DNA from: Bin16 sp965206315
Lineage (GTDB): Bacteria > Chloroflexota > Dehalococcoidia > Lucifugimonadales > Australimonadaceae
DNA length: 64,000 nt
Assembly: GCA_965206315.1 (NCBI GenBank)
Contig: OZ242210.1
Span: 1,240,001-1,304,000, forward strand
Reading direction: 5' to 3'
The first letter of the stretch is position 1; every line of letters begins with the position of its first letter. Below are positions 26,675-34,859 of this stretch, in pieces. Position numbers and translations under genes: made by a program. The notes beneath the pieces were generated by a model that was given only the letters and a program-made list of their open reading frames with translations, did not search any database and had not been told where the DNA came from.

Positions 26675-27271
26675 ATGCCGGATTTCTTCGAGGTCGTCCG
26701 CAGCCAGCGGGGCACCGCCTACTACAAGCCCGACCCGATACCGGACGACGTCCTGAACCACATCCTGGAGGCGGCGACGCGGGCGCCGAGTGGGAGCAAC
26801 CGCCAGCCATGGCGGTTCATCGTGATGCGCGACCGCGAGGTGAAGCGCCGGATGGGTGAGCTGTACCGGGAGGCGCAGCGCCGCATGACAGGGTCAGCGC
26901 CGACGAGGGAAGCGGGGGACGGGCCCGTCCACTTCAGCGTGGGCATGGAAGACGTGCCCGTGCTGGTGATGATATGCGTGGAGCTGTGGCAGGTACGCGG
27001 CAGCGAGTCCTACAGGGGGGCATCGATCTACCCGGCAGGGCAGAACCTCATGCTCGCCGCGGCAGCGCACGGCATCGGCACGCGCCTCACGACGATCTGG
27101 CAGCACTGCTACGAGGACGTGGCGTCGCTGCTGGGCGTGCCGGACGACTGGGCAATGATGGCGATGACTCCGATGGGCTATCCGGCGCCACCGGACCACC
27201 TGGGCGGCAGCCGTCGCAAGCCGGTGTCAGAGGTGACGTTCTACGACAAGTGGGGTAACACGGGGGAGTAG
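26675..27271 (+). CDS. Nitroreductase family protein
   Basis: 198 residues, the usual length for an FMN-dependent nitroreductase. The FMN-binding N-terminal motif is RSQRGTAYYKPDPIPDDVLN with VRSQRGxxxY, then TRAPSGSNRQPWRFIVMRD (SxxNxQPW loop, residues 35-51). GASIYPAGQNLMLAAAAHGI near 110 is the conserved helix with the A-x-QN-x-x-LAA motif, and MGYPAPP near 168 closes the FMN site. It reduces nitro compounds, quinones or other electrophiles with NAD(P)H; the true substrate is unknown. ATG 26675 follows GGAGGCTCACC. Confidence 0.92.
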   Translation: MPDFFEVVRSQRGTAYYKPDPIPDDVLNHILEAATRAPSGSNRQPWRFIVMRDREVKRRMGELYREAQRRMTGSAPTREAGDGPVHFSVGMEDVPVLVMICVELWQVRGSESYRGASIYPAGQNLMLAAAAHGIGTRLTTIWQHCYEDVASLLGVPDDWAMMAMTPMGYPAPPDHLGGSRRKPVSEVTFYDKWGNTGE

Positions 27272-27280
27272 AGGCGAAGG

Positions 27281-28423
27281 CTACTCAGCCATCGCCGCGG
27301 CGACGGTCTCGACCTCTTCGAGGAGCGCGCTGAGCATGTCGGCTTCCTCTACGATGCGCGCCTTCTGACCCTTGCGGAAGATGATGGCGCGCCCGTTCCC
27401 TGCGGCGATACCGACGTCGGCGTCCTTCGCCTCGCCGGGGCCGTTCACCTCACAGCCCATCACGGCGACCTTCACCGAGGTGTCCATGCCTTTGAGCATC
27501 TCGTCGACGGTGTTGGCGAGCTTGCGGATGTCCACGTCGGCGCGCCCGCAGGAGGGGCAGGCGACCATCTGGACGCCCTTCTTGCGAAGGTCGAGCGCCT
27601 TCAGTATCTCGTAGCCGACCTCGACCTCCTCGCGCGAGTCGTCGCTGAGCGAGACGCGGATCGTGTCGCCGATGCCGTCGTAGAGGAGCGTTCCGAGACC
27701 GATGGCGCTGCGTATGGAGCCGGAGCGCGCAGTGCCGGCCTCCGTGATGCCGAGGTGGAAGGGGTACGGCACCATCTTCGCGAGCTTCCGGTACGCCTCG
27801 ACGGTGGTGTCTATGTCGTAGGCCTTGAGCGAGATCTTGATGAGGTCGAAGTCGAGGTCTTCGAGCAGCTGTATCTCCCAGAGGCCGGTCGCGACCATGT
27901 GGTCGACGACGGAGACCTCCTCGCCCTCGCCGGAGGCCGACGAGCCTTTCACGAGGCGGTTGACGCCGTCGGCGTGGCGGTGCTGGCCTCGCGTGACGCC
28001 TATCGCGCCGACCGGCGGCAGGCTGCCGAAGTTGACGCCGATGCGGATGGGGGTCTGGCGCGCCTTCGCCTCGCGTACGACCGTGCGGACCTTATCGGCG
28101 TCGCGGATGTTGCCGGGGTTCAGCCGCAGGCAGTCAACGCCCTGGTTGAGCGCTTCGAGCGCCAGCTGGTAGTGGAAGTGGATGTCTGCGACGACGGGGA
28201 TGGAGACCTGCCGCTTGATGGCGCCGAGCGCCTGCGCGGCCTCCATGTCCGGCACGGCGCAGCGGATGATCTCGCAGCCGACCTCTTCGAGGCCGTGTAT
28301 CTGAGCCACCGTTGCCTCGACGTCGCGGGTGTCGGTCTTGGTCATGGACTGGACGCTGACCGGAGCGTCCCCGCCTACCTTGACGTCTCCCACCCATATC
28401 GGCTTGGTTACGCGGCGTGCCAT
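27281..28423 (-). CDS. ispG: 4-hydroxy-3-methylbut-2-enyl diphosphate synthase
   Basis: 380 residues. The TIM-barrel part starts with VGDVKVGGDAPVSVQSMTKT, contains VADIHFHYQLALEAL and DCLRLNPGNIRDADKV near residue 95-120, and is joined to the [4Fe-4S] domain with VACPSCGRADVD near 283 and AVMGCEVNGPGEAKDADVG near 317; these hold three of the cluster Cys residues and the catalytic Glu. It makes HMBPP from methylerythritol cyclodiphosphate, the penultimate MEP step. It is the distal gene of the dxr-rseP-ispG run, but 311 bp separate it from rseP, so it may have its own promoter there. Confidence 0.96.
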   Translation of the reverse strand: MARRVTKPIWVGDVKVGGDAPVSVQSMTKTDTRDVEATVAQIHGLEEVGCEIIRCAVPDMEAAQALGAIKRQVSIPVVADIHFHYQLALEALNQGVDCLRLNPGNIRDADKVRTVVREAKARQTPIRIGVNFGSLPPVGAIGVTRGQHRHADGVNRLVKGSSASGEGEEVSVVDHMVATGLWEIQLLEDLDFDLIKISLKAYDIDTTVEAYRKLAKMVPYPFHLGITEAGTARSGSIRSAIGLGTLLYDGIGDTIRVSLSDDSREEVEVGYEILKALDLRKKGVQMVACPSCGRADVDIRKLANTVDEMLKGMDTSVKVAVMGCEVNGPGEAKDADVGIAAGNGRAIIFRKGQKARIVEEADMLSALLEEVETVAAAMAE

Positions 28424-28734
28424 GCTCGGCTCCCCTCAGGTTGCTGCAATAATCATACACCCGCCCGATATGTGACACCCGCCACTTACACGAACGCCTG
28501 TACGTGCGGTACGCTGGCGCTTGGCGGGGCTGAGCCGCGAAGGCCCTCCCGCCAGCAAAAGCGACACTTTGCGACACAATTTCCGAAAACGATTGCCGTT
28601 CCACTCCTGGCGGTCTTCTCCCCAGGAGTGAAGGACCTGTCGCATGGCTGTCGCGTACTGTCGTAACGGTGTTGGAGATCGTCTGATGCTCGTCGCGTTG
28701 CCGTCGCGTCATGTCGCACGCGCTGCAGGCGGCC
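28424..28734. other. rseP-ispG intergenic region with GTCGC repeat array
   Basis: 311 bp without a convincing gene. It contains GCGAC at 28561 and 28571, GTCGC at 28639, 28650, 28692, 28703 and 28713, and GTCGT at 28660. The spacing is about one helical turn within each group (11 then 10 bp, twice). A 9-bp hairpin CACTCCTGG/CCAGGAGTG lies at 28602-28630. A likely ispG promoter region read leftward includes TATGAT near 28450. Confidence 0.5.
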
Positions 28735-30015
28735 TTATGCGAACAGGCGCTGGATGTCGTTCACGGAGATCATGACGATCGCCGCGATGAGCATAGCGAA
28801 CCCGGCGGCGTGGACGAAGCGCTCCTTCTCCGGCGCGAGGCGGCGTCCGCCGCGCGCGATCTCCACCAGCACGAACGCTATGCGCCCGCCGTCCAGCGCG
28901 GGGAACGGGATGAGGTTGATGATGGCGAGGTTGATGGAGAGGAGCGCCGTCCAGAGGATGAGCGGGCTGATGCCGGACTCGGCCACGTCGCCCGTCATCT
29001 GCGCGATGCCGATAGGCCCGGCGACCTGGATGGAGGACGAGCCCGCTATCCAGCGCGAGACCTCGTTGCGGAAGAGCAGGAGTATCTCGCCGATCTGGAC
29101 GAAGCTCGCGCGGAACGCGGCGAGCGGGCCCATGGAGCGCGTCGCCTCCGGGTAGACATCGACGGCCAGGCCGTCCAGCGCATCCTCGTCCGGCGGCAGT
29201 TCCAGCGTCACTATGTTTCCACGTCGCAGCACTTCCACCGGCACTGGCTCGCCGGGTGACGCCTGGACCGTGGCGGCGAGGGCGGTCTGCGGGCTATCCG
29301 GGTTCAGCACACGACGCTCCTCCACGGACAGGAGCAGGTCGCCGGGGAGCAGGCCGCTCTGTGCAGCCGTCGAACCGGAGGCGACCGACGCGACGGTGAG
29401 CCGGGCGTCGGTGAGGAAGATGCCGACGGAGCCCTGGCCTTCCGGCGGGTCGACGCGCACCTCCAGGATACGCAGCGCAACGAGCCGACCGCGACGCTCG
29501 ACCGTCCATGCCGTGTCGGCGCCCAGCCGGAGGTTGATGGCCACGAGGAGGTCCGACGAGTTGTCGATGCGCCTGCCGTCGGCCTCACGGATGAGGTCTC
29601 CCGCCTCCACGCCCGCCTGCTCGGCCGGCGATCCCGGCGCGACGCTGAGCACGGTCACGTCGGTCACGGGCACCGGCTGCGGGGTCATGAAGACGACGGT
29701 GAGCAGGAGCACGGGGAGCACGGCGTTCATCGCGGAGCCTGCGCCGAGGATGAACAGCCGCTGCCGGGCGCTCTTGCCCGCGAAGCTGGCGGGCGCTGTG
29801 GGGTCCTCCTCGCCGAGCATCCGCACGAACCCGCCGAAGGGGAGGAAGTTGAGCGAGTAGGTGGTGCCGCCGCGTGTGAAACCGAATGCGCGCGGGGGCA
29901 TGCCGACGCCGAATTCGAGCACCTGCACGCGGGCGAGTCTCGCGGCGAAGAAGTGCCCCAGTTCGTGCACGATGATGAGGGAACCGAGAACGATGAGGAA
30001 AAGAACGACGGTCAT
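28735..30015 (-). CDS. rseP: RIP metalloprotease (site-2 protease)
   Basis: 426 residues. The membrane zinc protease motif HELGH is at residues 18-22 (IIVHELGHFFAARLA), and the second motif NLIPFPALDGGRI is near 366, both in membrane segments. Between them are two PDZ domains (about 125-195 with PGSPAEQAGVEAGDLI, and 205-285 with STAAQSGLLPGDLLL). It cleaves membrane-spanning regulators such as anti-sigma factors and signal-peptide remnants within the membrane. In this cluster it follows dxr by 21 bp, the order found in many bacteria. Confidence 0.94.
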   Translation of the reverse strand: MTVVLFLIVLGSLIIVHELGHFFAARLARVQVLEFGVGMPPRAFGFTRGGTTYSLNFLPFGGFVRMLGEEDPTAPASFAGKSARQRLFILGAGSAMNAVLPVLLLTVVFMTPQPVPVTDVTVLSVAPGSPAEQAGVEAGDLIREADGRRIDNSSDLLVAINLRLGADTAWTVERRGRLVALRILEVRVDPPEGQGSVGIFLTDARLTVASVASGSTAAQSGLLPGDLLLSVEERRVLNPDSPQTALAATVQASPGEPVPVEVLRRGNIVTLELPPDEDALDGLAVDVYPEATRSMGPLAAFRASFVQIGEILLLFRNEVSRWIAGSSSIQVAGPIGIAQMTGDVAESGISPLILWTALLSINLAIINLIPFPALDGGRIAFVLVEIARGGRRLAPEKERFVHAAGFAMLIAAIVMISVNDIQRLFA

Positions 30016-30036
30016 GGCGTTGGCCGCGACGGAGCG

Positions 30037-31161
30037 TCAGCCAACGCCCGCCGCTGCCGCGGCCTCGCGGCGCGCCCAGGCGTCGGCCTCGAGCACGGCT
30101 TCGGGGGTGGAGGCGTCGAACGACTCGTGCCTGTCGAGCACGCTCTGTACGATGCGGTGGATGTCGCCGAACCCGATCCGACCGTCGAGGAAGTAGTGCA
30201 CGGCCTCCTCGTCGGCGGCGCTGAGCACAGCCGGGTAGGTCTGCTCCCTGCGCCCCGCCGCGACCGCCGTCGCGAAGCAGGGGTAGCGCGCGGGGTCCAG
30301 CGGTTCGAACGTGAGCGACGGCCACGCGAGCGGGTCGTAGCGCGGCAGGTTGCCGTTGTCGAGGCGGGCAGGGTAAGCAAGCGCAGCCTGGATGGGGAGC
30401 CGCATGTCCGGCGGGCCCATCTGCGCCTTCACCGAGCCGTCCGCGCACTCGATCATGGAGTGGATGACGCTTTGCGGGTGGACGACGACGTCTATCTGGT
30501 CGAACGGGATGTCGAACAGCCAGCGGCTCTCGATGACCTCGAACCCCTTGTTCATCAAGGTGGAGGAGTCGATGGTGATCTTGCGCCCCATGACCCAGGT
30601 GGGATGCGCGAGCGCCTCGGTGGGGGTAACGCCGGCAATCTCGTCCAGCGGACGCGTGCGGAAGGGGCCGCCGGAGGCAGTGATGATGAGCCTGCGCACC
30701 GGCTCGTCCTCGCCGCGCATGCACTGCCAGATGGCGGACGGCTCGCTGTCGACGGGCAGGAGCGGCGCACTATGCTTCGCGGCGGCGCGGGTGACGAGCT
30801 CGCCCGCCATGACGACGACCTCCTTGTTGGAGAGCGCGACGGCCTTCCCCGCGCGGAGCGCGTTCAGCGTGGGTACGAGACCCGCGCGGCCCGTCGTTGC
30901 AACCATCACGAGGTCGACGTCGGACTCGGTGACCATCTCCTCGGGCGGCACGAGGGAGGCGCCATCGCCGCCGACGCTGTCGCGTCCTTCCTCGCACCAG
31001 ACCATGCGCGGTTTGAACTCAGCGATCTGTTCGGCGAGCAGGCCGAGGTTGCGCCCAGCCGACAGTCCGGCGACGCGGAAGTCGCCCGGCAGTGCACGCA
31101 CCACGTCCAGCGTCTGCGTGCCGATGGAGCCGGTCGAGCCGAGTACGACGATGTTCTTCAT
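30037..31161 (-). CDS. dxr: 1-deoxy-D-xylulose 5-phosphate reductoisomerase
   Basis: 374 residues. NADPH-binding LGSTGSIGTQTLDVVRA at the N terminus, then LSNKEVVVMAGELVTRAA near 115, PVDSEPSAIWQCMRGEDE near 140 (metal-binding Asp/Glu), GRKITIDSSTLMNKGFEVIE near 195 and VHPQSVIHSMIECADGSVK near 225. All are characteristic. It catalyses the first committed step of the MEP isoprenoid pathway. The position between a cytochrome c gene and rseP is otherwise typical (cdsA-dxr-rseP-ispG). Confidence 0.96.
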   Translation of the reverse strand: MKNIVVLGSTGSIGTQTLDVVRALPGDFRVAGLSAGRNLGLLAEQIAEFKPRMVWCEEGRDSVGGDGASLVPPEEMVTESDVDLVMVATTGRAGLVPTLNALRAGKAVALSNKEVVVMAGELVTRAAAKHSAPLLPVDSEPSAIWQCMRGEDEPVRRLIITASGGPFRTRPLDEIAGVTPTEALAHPTWVMGRKITIDSSTLMNKGFEVIESRWLFDIPFDQIDVVVHPQSVIHSMIECADGSVKAQMGPPDMRLPIQAALAYPARLDNGNLPRYDPLAWPSLTFEPLDPARYPCFATAVAAGRREQTYPAVLSAADEEAVHYFLDGRIGFGDIHRIVQSVLDRHESFDASTPEAVLEADAWARREAAAAAGVG

Positions 31162-31182
31162 GGCCTGGCCTGCCGTCCGCCT

Positions 31183-31530
31183 TCAGTAGATGCCACCTGC
31201 GCGCTGCTGCTCGCGGATGTACAGGATGATCTGCTCCAACTCTTCGTCAGACACCCCCACTATAGGCGGCATGTCGCCAAAGAACCAGTGATGCTGGGGA
31301 ACGCCGTTGCGCACGGCGCGGCGTATCGAGTGGTCGTCGTGGTGCCACGGCACGTAGTAACCATGGACGAGCGGAGGGCCGCTCTCCGTGCCCGATGCTC
31401 CCGTGCCGTGGCAGGTCGCGCAGTTGGCGTCGAAGGCCTTCTGCCCCGACGGAGTCTCCTCCCCACACGCCAGGGTCCCTGCCAGCAGCAGGAGCGTCAG
31501 CACGCCCAGGAACACACGTCGCTCATTCAT
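31183..31530 (-). CDS. Small monoheme cytochrome c lipoprotein
   Basis: 115 residues. The signal ends in a lipobox, LLLLAGTLACG (Cys about residue 22), so it should be anchored to the outer face of the membrane. The heme c site is NCATCHGTG near 37-45; the axial Met is probably in GDMPPIVGV near 87. The final helix, VSDEELEQIILYIREQQ, is the usual class I cytochrome end. A GTG at 31539 would overlap the cdsA stop by 4 bp and is an alternative start giving three more residues. Its place inside a lipid/isoprenoid operon is odd; it could carry electrons to the caa3 oxidase. Confidence 0.88.
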   Translation of the reverse strand: MNERRVFLGVLTLLLLAGTLACGEETPSGQKAFDANCATCHGTGASGTESGPPLVHGYYVPWHHDDHSIRRAVRNGVPQHHWFFGDMPPIVGVSDEELEQIILYIREQQRAGGIY

Positions 31531-31535
31531 GCGCT

Positions 31536-32219
31536 TCACCAGACCTGCGCGGCGACGTAGACGAGGGGGAACACGGGCAACAGGCTGTCCAGCCGGTCCA
31601 ACAGGCCGCCGTGGCCGGGGATGAGGCGTCCGGAGTCCTTCGCATCCGCCAGGCGTTTGACCTTCGATTCGAGCAGGTCGCCCGCCTGCGCGACGACGCC
31701 TACGCCCAGCCCCAGTGCGACCGCGGGGAGGAGGCGGCTCTCGATGCCACCGAGCAGGACGACGAGCACGGCTGTAGCGGCTGCAGCGCCGACCAGCCCG
31801 CCGGCAGCGCCCTCCCATGTCTTGCCCGGCGAGATGGACGGCGCGAGTTTCCGGCGACCTACCGCCCTGCCGACGGCATAGGCACTGGTATCGGTCGCGA
31901 ACGTCACGAGGAACGCCAGCGCCGTCCACTGCAGACCGGCATCGTCGAGGCGCAGAGCGATGAGCGCCGCGAACGGCAGGGCGATGTAGGCGACGCCCGC
32001 AAGGATACGCACGCCGTCGAGGACAACGGGACCTCCTCCGCGTATCGTCCGGGCGCGGCGCAGCAGGTCGAGCATCTCGCGGAGCGCGATCAGCGCCGCG
32101 ACAACGGCGACCGCTGCGAATATGAGTCCCCCGGCCCAGAGCACGAGGAAGAGGAGCGGGAGTCCGACTGCCGCGCTGGCGACGCGGAGGCGCAGTTCGC
32201 TCCGCGGGCGGGCGCTCAT
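31536..32219 (-). CDS. cdsA: Phosphatidate cytidylyltransferase
   Basis: 227 residues, with about six to seven membrane segments. The CDP-diglyceride synthetase signature is clear near the C terminus: SKVKRLADAKDSGRLIPGHG followed by GLLDRLDSL. SPGKTWEGAAGGLVGA near residue 130 is also conserved. It activates phosphatidic acid to CDP-diacylglycerol for phospholipid synthesis. The start overlaps the uppS stop by 1 bp (ATGA-type junction), showing coupling. Confidence 0.95.
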   Translation of the reverse strand: MSARPRSELRLRVASAAVGLPLLFLVLWAGGLIFAAVAVVAALIALREMLDLLRRARTIRGGGPVVLDGVRILAGVAYIALPFAALIALRLDDAGLQWTALAFLVTFATDTSAYAVGRAVGRRKLAPSISPGKTWEGAAGGLVGAAAATAVLVVLLGGIESRLLPAVALGLGVGVVAQAGDLLESKVKRLADAKDSGRLIPGHGGLLDRLDSLLPVFPLVYVAAQVW

Positions 32220-32962
32220 CAGTCCTCTTCGGGCAGAGCGCCGAACCGGCGGCGGCGGCGCTTGTACTCGTTGAGCGCGCGCTCCACTTCCACGTCGTCG
32301 AAGTCTGGCCAGTAAGCGGGCGTCTGATAGTACTCGCTGTAGGCGGCCTGCCAGATAAGGAAGTTGCTCAGGCGCTGCTCCCCGGCGGTACGGATGATGA
32401 GGTCGGGATCGGGCACCTCGGGCAGGTAGAGGTTCTCGCGGATGAGGTCCTCAGTGATGTCGTGCGGGGCGACGCCGGAGGCGACGATGCGGCGTACGGC
32501 GCGGAGCATCTCCGTGCGTCCGCCGTAGTCGAAGGCGACGCAGAGGTTCATGCCGGTGTTGCCCGCGGTGCGCTTCACCGCCTCGCGAGTGGCGTCGGCG
32601 AGGCTGGTGGGTATCTGGTCGAGCTCCCCGAGGTGGCGGATGCGGACGTTGCGCTTGTGCAGTTCGTCCACGCACTCGCCGATGACGGACTGCATGAGGT
32701 CGAGGAGGCCGTTGACCTCGGAGGTGGGCCGGTTCCAGTTCTCGGTGGAGAAGGCGAAGAGCGTCACGAACTCGACGCCAGCAGAGTCGAGCGTCTGGAG
32801 GACACGTTGGAGATTGTCGGCGCCCGCCCGGTGACCGGCGAGGCGCGGCAACCCCCGCTCGTTCGCCCACCGGCCGTTACCGTCCATGATGATGGCGATA
32901 TGCCTGGGGGCGCCGGGGTCTGCGTGAAGCGATGCGCTCCTCTCAGGTACGGCACGCGTCAT
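32219..32962 (-). CDS. uppS: Isoprenyl (undecaprenyl) diphosphate synthase
   Basis: 247 residues. The cis-prenyltransferase motifs are HIAIIMDGNGRWANERGLPR (catalytic Asp in MDGNGRWA) at about residue 20, GHRAGADNLQRVL near 44, FAFSTENWNRP near 70 and the C-terminal PDLIIRTAGEQRLSNFLIWQ plus AYSEYYQTPAYWPDFD near 190-215. It builds the C55 carrier lipid for cell-wall and glycan synthesis from isoprenoid units supplied by dxr/ispG in the same cluster. It follows frr by 7 bp. Confidence 0.96.
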   Translation of the reverse strand: MTRAVPERSASLHADPGAPRHIAIIMDGNGRWANERGLPRLAGHRAGADNLQRVLQTLDSAGVEFVTLFAFSTENWNRPTSEVNGLLDLMQSVIGECVDELHKRNVRIRHLGELDQIPTSLADATREAVKRTAGNTGMNLCVAFDYGGRTEMLRAVRRIVASGVAPHDITEDLIRENLYLPEVPDPDLIIRTAGEQRLSNFLIWQAAYSEYYQTPAYWPDFDDVEVERALNEYKRRRRRFGALPEED

Positions 32963-32969
32963 AAGCGGC

Positions 32970-33545
32970 CTAGACCTCCATCAACTCGGCTTCCTTCTTG
33001 CTGCTGACCTCGTCCGCCCTGGCGATGTGCTCATCCGTGGTCTTCTGGAGCTGGTCCTGATCGCGGCGGAGCTCGTCCTGGGATATCTCCTTGTTCTTCT
33101 CGAGCCCGCGCAGGTGCTCGAGCGCGTCGCGGCGGACGTTGCGGATGGCCACGTGCGCTTCCTCTCTGAAGCGGTGCAGGCGCTTGACCATCTCCTGCCG
33201 GCGCTCCTGGGTCATCATGGGGATGGGCAGGCGGATCACCGTGCCGTCGTTACTGGGCGTCATGCCGAGGTCGGCGCGCATCAGTTCCTTCTCGATGGCG
33301 CTGAGCGTCGAGCGGTCGAAAGGCTGCACGACGAGCAGGCGCGGGTCGGGCGCGTTGATGGTCGCGACCTGGTTGAGGGGCATGGCCGTGCCATACAGCT
33401 CGACCCGGACGGAATCGAGCATAGCGGCGTTGGCGCGTCCCGTGCGGATGGTGTCGGCCTCGTGGCGAAGGACCTCGACGGACTTGTCCATCCGTTCCGC
33501 CGCGTCCTCCAAGATGAGTTGCACCTCTTCGTTGTCGTCAGCCAT
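32970..33545 (-). CDS. frr: Ribosome recycling factor
   Basis: 191 residues, full length. Typical stretches are DAAERMDKSVEVLRHEADTI with the RTGRAN-type IRTGRANAAML just after (residue 32), VRVELYGTAMPLNQVATINA near 45, LVVQPFDRSTLSAIEKEL near 70 and RLPIPMMTQERRQEMVKRLH near 105; the C-terminal helix IARADEVSSKKEAELMEV is standard. It splits the post-termination ribosome together with EF-G. It lies between pyrH and uppS, the usual order. Confidence 0.97.
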   Translation of the reverse strand: MADDNEEVQLILEDAAERMDKSVEVLRHEADTIRTGRANAAMLDSVRVELYGTAMPLNQVATINAPDPRLLVVQPFDRSTLSAIEKELMRADLGMTPSNDGTVIRLPIPMMTQERRQEMVKRLHRFREEAHVAIRNVRRDALEHLRGLEKNKEISQDELRRDQDQLQKTTDEHIARADEVSSKKEAELMEV

Positions 33546-33573
33546 GTGCGAGCCTCTCCGATCGTCCTGCCGG

Positions 33574-34317
33574 TCAGACGGTAACCGGCTGCGCGCTCAC
33601 CAGCGTGCCGACGTGCTCGCCGGCAAGGATGCGCTGGATGGAGCCCTGATTGAACACGTCGAACACGCGTATCGGCAAGTCGTTCTCCATGCAGAGTGAG
33701 AGCGCCGTGTAGTCCATCACCTCCAGCTGGCGGTTCAGGATCTCTATGTAGCTCACGTGCTCGAACTTCCGCGCGTTCGGCTCAACGCTGGGGTCCGCGT
33801 CGTAGACGCCGTCCACGTTGTTCTTGGCCATCAGGAGCAGGTCGGCGCTCATCTCGACGGAGCGCAGGGCGGCCGTGGTGTCGGTGGTCATGTAGGGGCT
33901 GCCTGTGCCCGCCGCAAAGATGACCACCCGACCCTTCTCCAGGTGACGGAGAGCGCGGCGGTAGATGTACGGCTCCGCAACGGTGCGTATCTCCAGCGCG
34001 GACTGGGTGCGCGTCGTCACGCCGGCGCGCTCCAGCGCATCCTGCATGGCGAGCGCGTTGATGAGCGTTGCGAGCATGCCTGCGTAGTCCGCCGTCGCCC
34101 GGTCCATGCCCTGGCGCTCCGCCGCCGCGCCGCGCCAGATGTTCCCGCCACCGATAACCAGCGAGAGCTCGACGCCGAGTTCGATGGCCTGCTTCACTTC
34201 ACCGGCGAGGTAGGCCAGGACGGACCAGTCGATGCCATCGGGCGAGCGTCCACGCAGCGATTCACCGCTCAGTTTGAGCACCACCCGCTGGTATGTGGAA
34301 CGTCCGGCCATGGGCAC
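33574..34317 (-). CDS. pyrH: UMP kinase
   Basis: 247 residues. The amino-acid-kinase fold is recognisable: YQRVVLKLSGESLRG at the N terminus, SLVIGGGNIWRGAAAERQGM near 57 (GGGNIxRG), RATADYAGMLATLINALAMQ near 77, VVIFAAGTGSPYMTTDTTAA near 135 and NNVDGVYDADPSVEPNA near 170. It phosphorylates UMP to UDP and is usually regulated by GTP and UTP. It lies 10 bp after tsf. Confidence 0.97.
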   Translation of the reverse strand: MPMAGRSTYQRVVLKLSGESLRGRSPDGIDWSVLAYLAGEVKQAIELGVELSLVIGGGNIWRGAAAERQGMDRATADYAGMLATLINALAMQDALERAGVTTRTQSALEIRTVAEPYIYRRALRHLEKGRVVIFAAGTGSPYMTTDTTAALRSVEMSADLLLMAKNNVDGVYDADPSVEPNARKFEHVSYIEILNRQLEVMDYTALSLCMENDLPIRVFDVFNQGSIQRILAGEHVGTLVSAQPVTV

Positions 34318-34327
34318 GGCTCCTGTG

Positions 34328-34831
34328 CTACTGCCCGAGCCCGAACCGCGCGAACCGCCCGACCCGGATGTTCTCCCCCACCTTGGCTCGCACGTCCATG
34401 ATCAGGTCGCCGATCGTCTTGCCCGGGTCTTTGATGAAGGACTGCTTGAGGAGGCAGACCTCTTCCGGCCTGCCCTCTTCATCCTCTGGAAGGTCTTCCT
34501 CGTCCAGGTAGAGGGGGGCCATCGCGGCAACCTGCATGGCGATGTTGTGGGCGAGTTCGCGGAACTCCGGCGTCCTGCCCACAAAATCGGTCTCGCAGTT
34601 GAGTTCGACCATCGCGCCGATGCGGCTGCCCGCGTGGATGTAGGAGTCGATAACGCCCTCGGCAGTGGCGCGGTCGGACTTGGAGGCCGCCTTGGCCAGA
34701 CCCTTCTCGCGCAGGGCCTGCTCCGCCTGATCGACGTCGCCGTCTGCCGCTTCGAGCGCACGCTTGGAGTCCATGATGCCTGCCCCGGTGCGCTCGCGGA
34801 GCGTGCGGATCATCTCGGTGGAAACCTGCAC
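34328..34831 (-). CDS. tsf: Elongation factor Ts (short form)
   Basis: 167 residues, shorter than the 283-residue E. coli protein but similar to the compact forms of Thermus and some other phyla that keep only one of the two core subdomains. The N-terminal domain has IRTLRERTGAGIMDSKRALE (TGAGxMDxKxAL), and the core has VELNCETDFVGRTPEFRELA near 77, which contains the TDFV motif that displaces Mg2+ from EF-Tu. The C-terminal GENIRVGRFARFGLG closes the short core. It is the guanine nucleotide exchange factor for EF-Tu. It follows rpsB by 28 bp. Confidence 0.95.
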   Translation of the reverse strand: MQVSTEMIRTLRERTGAGIMDSKRALEAADGDVDQAEQALREKGLAKAASKSDRATAEGVIDSYIHAGSRIGAMVELNCETDFVGRTPEFRELAHNIAMQVAAMAPLYLDEEDLPEDEEGRPEEVCLLKQSFIKDPGKTIGDLIMDVRAKVGENIRVGRFARFGLGQ

Positions 34832-34859
34832 TGGTTACCTCGCTTCTCTACGGAGTGGG

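Noticed and set aside
28436..28719. Two small open frames in the rseP-ispG gap
   Set aside because: Arg/Ser-rich, without ribosome-binding sites, and overlapping the GTCGC repeats; composition is that of GC-rich noise.
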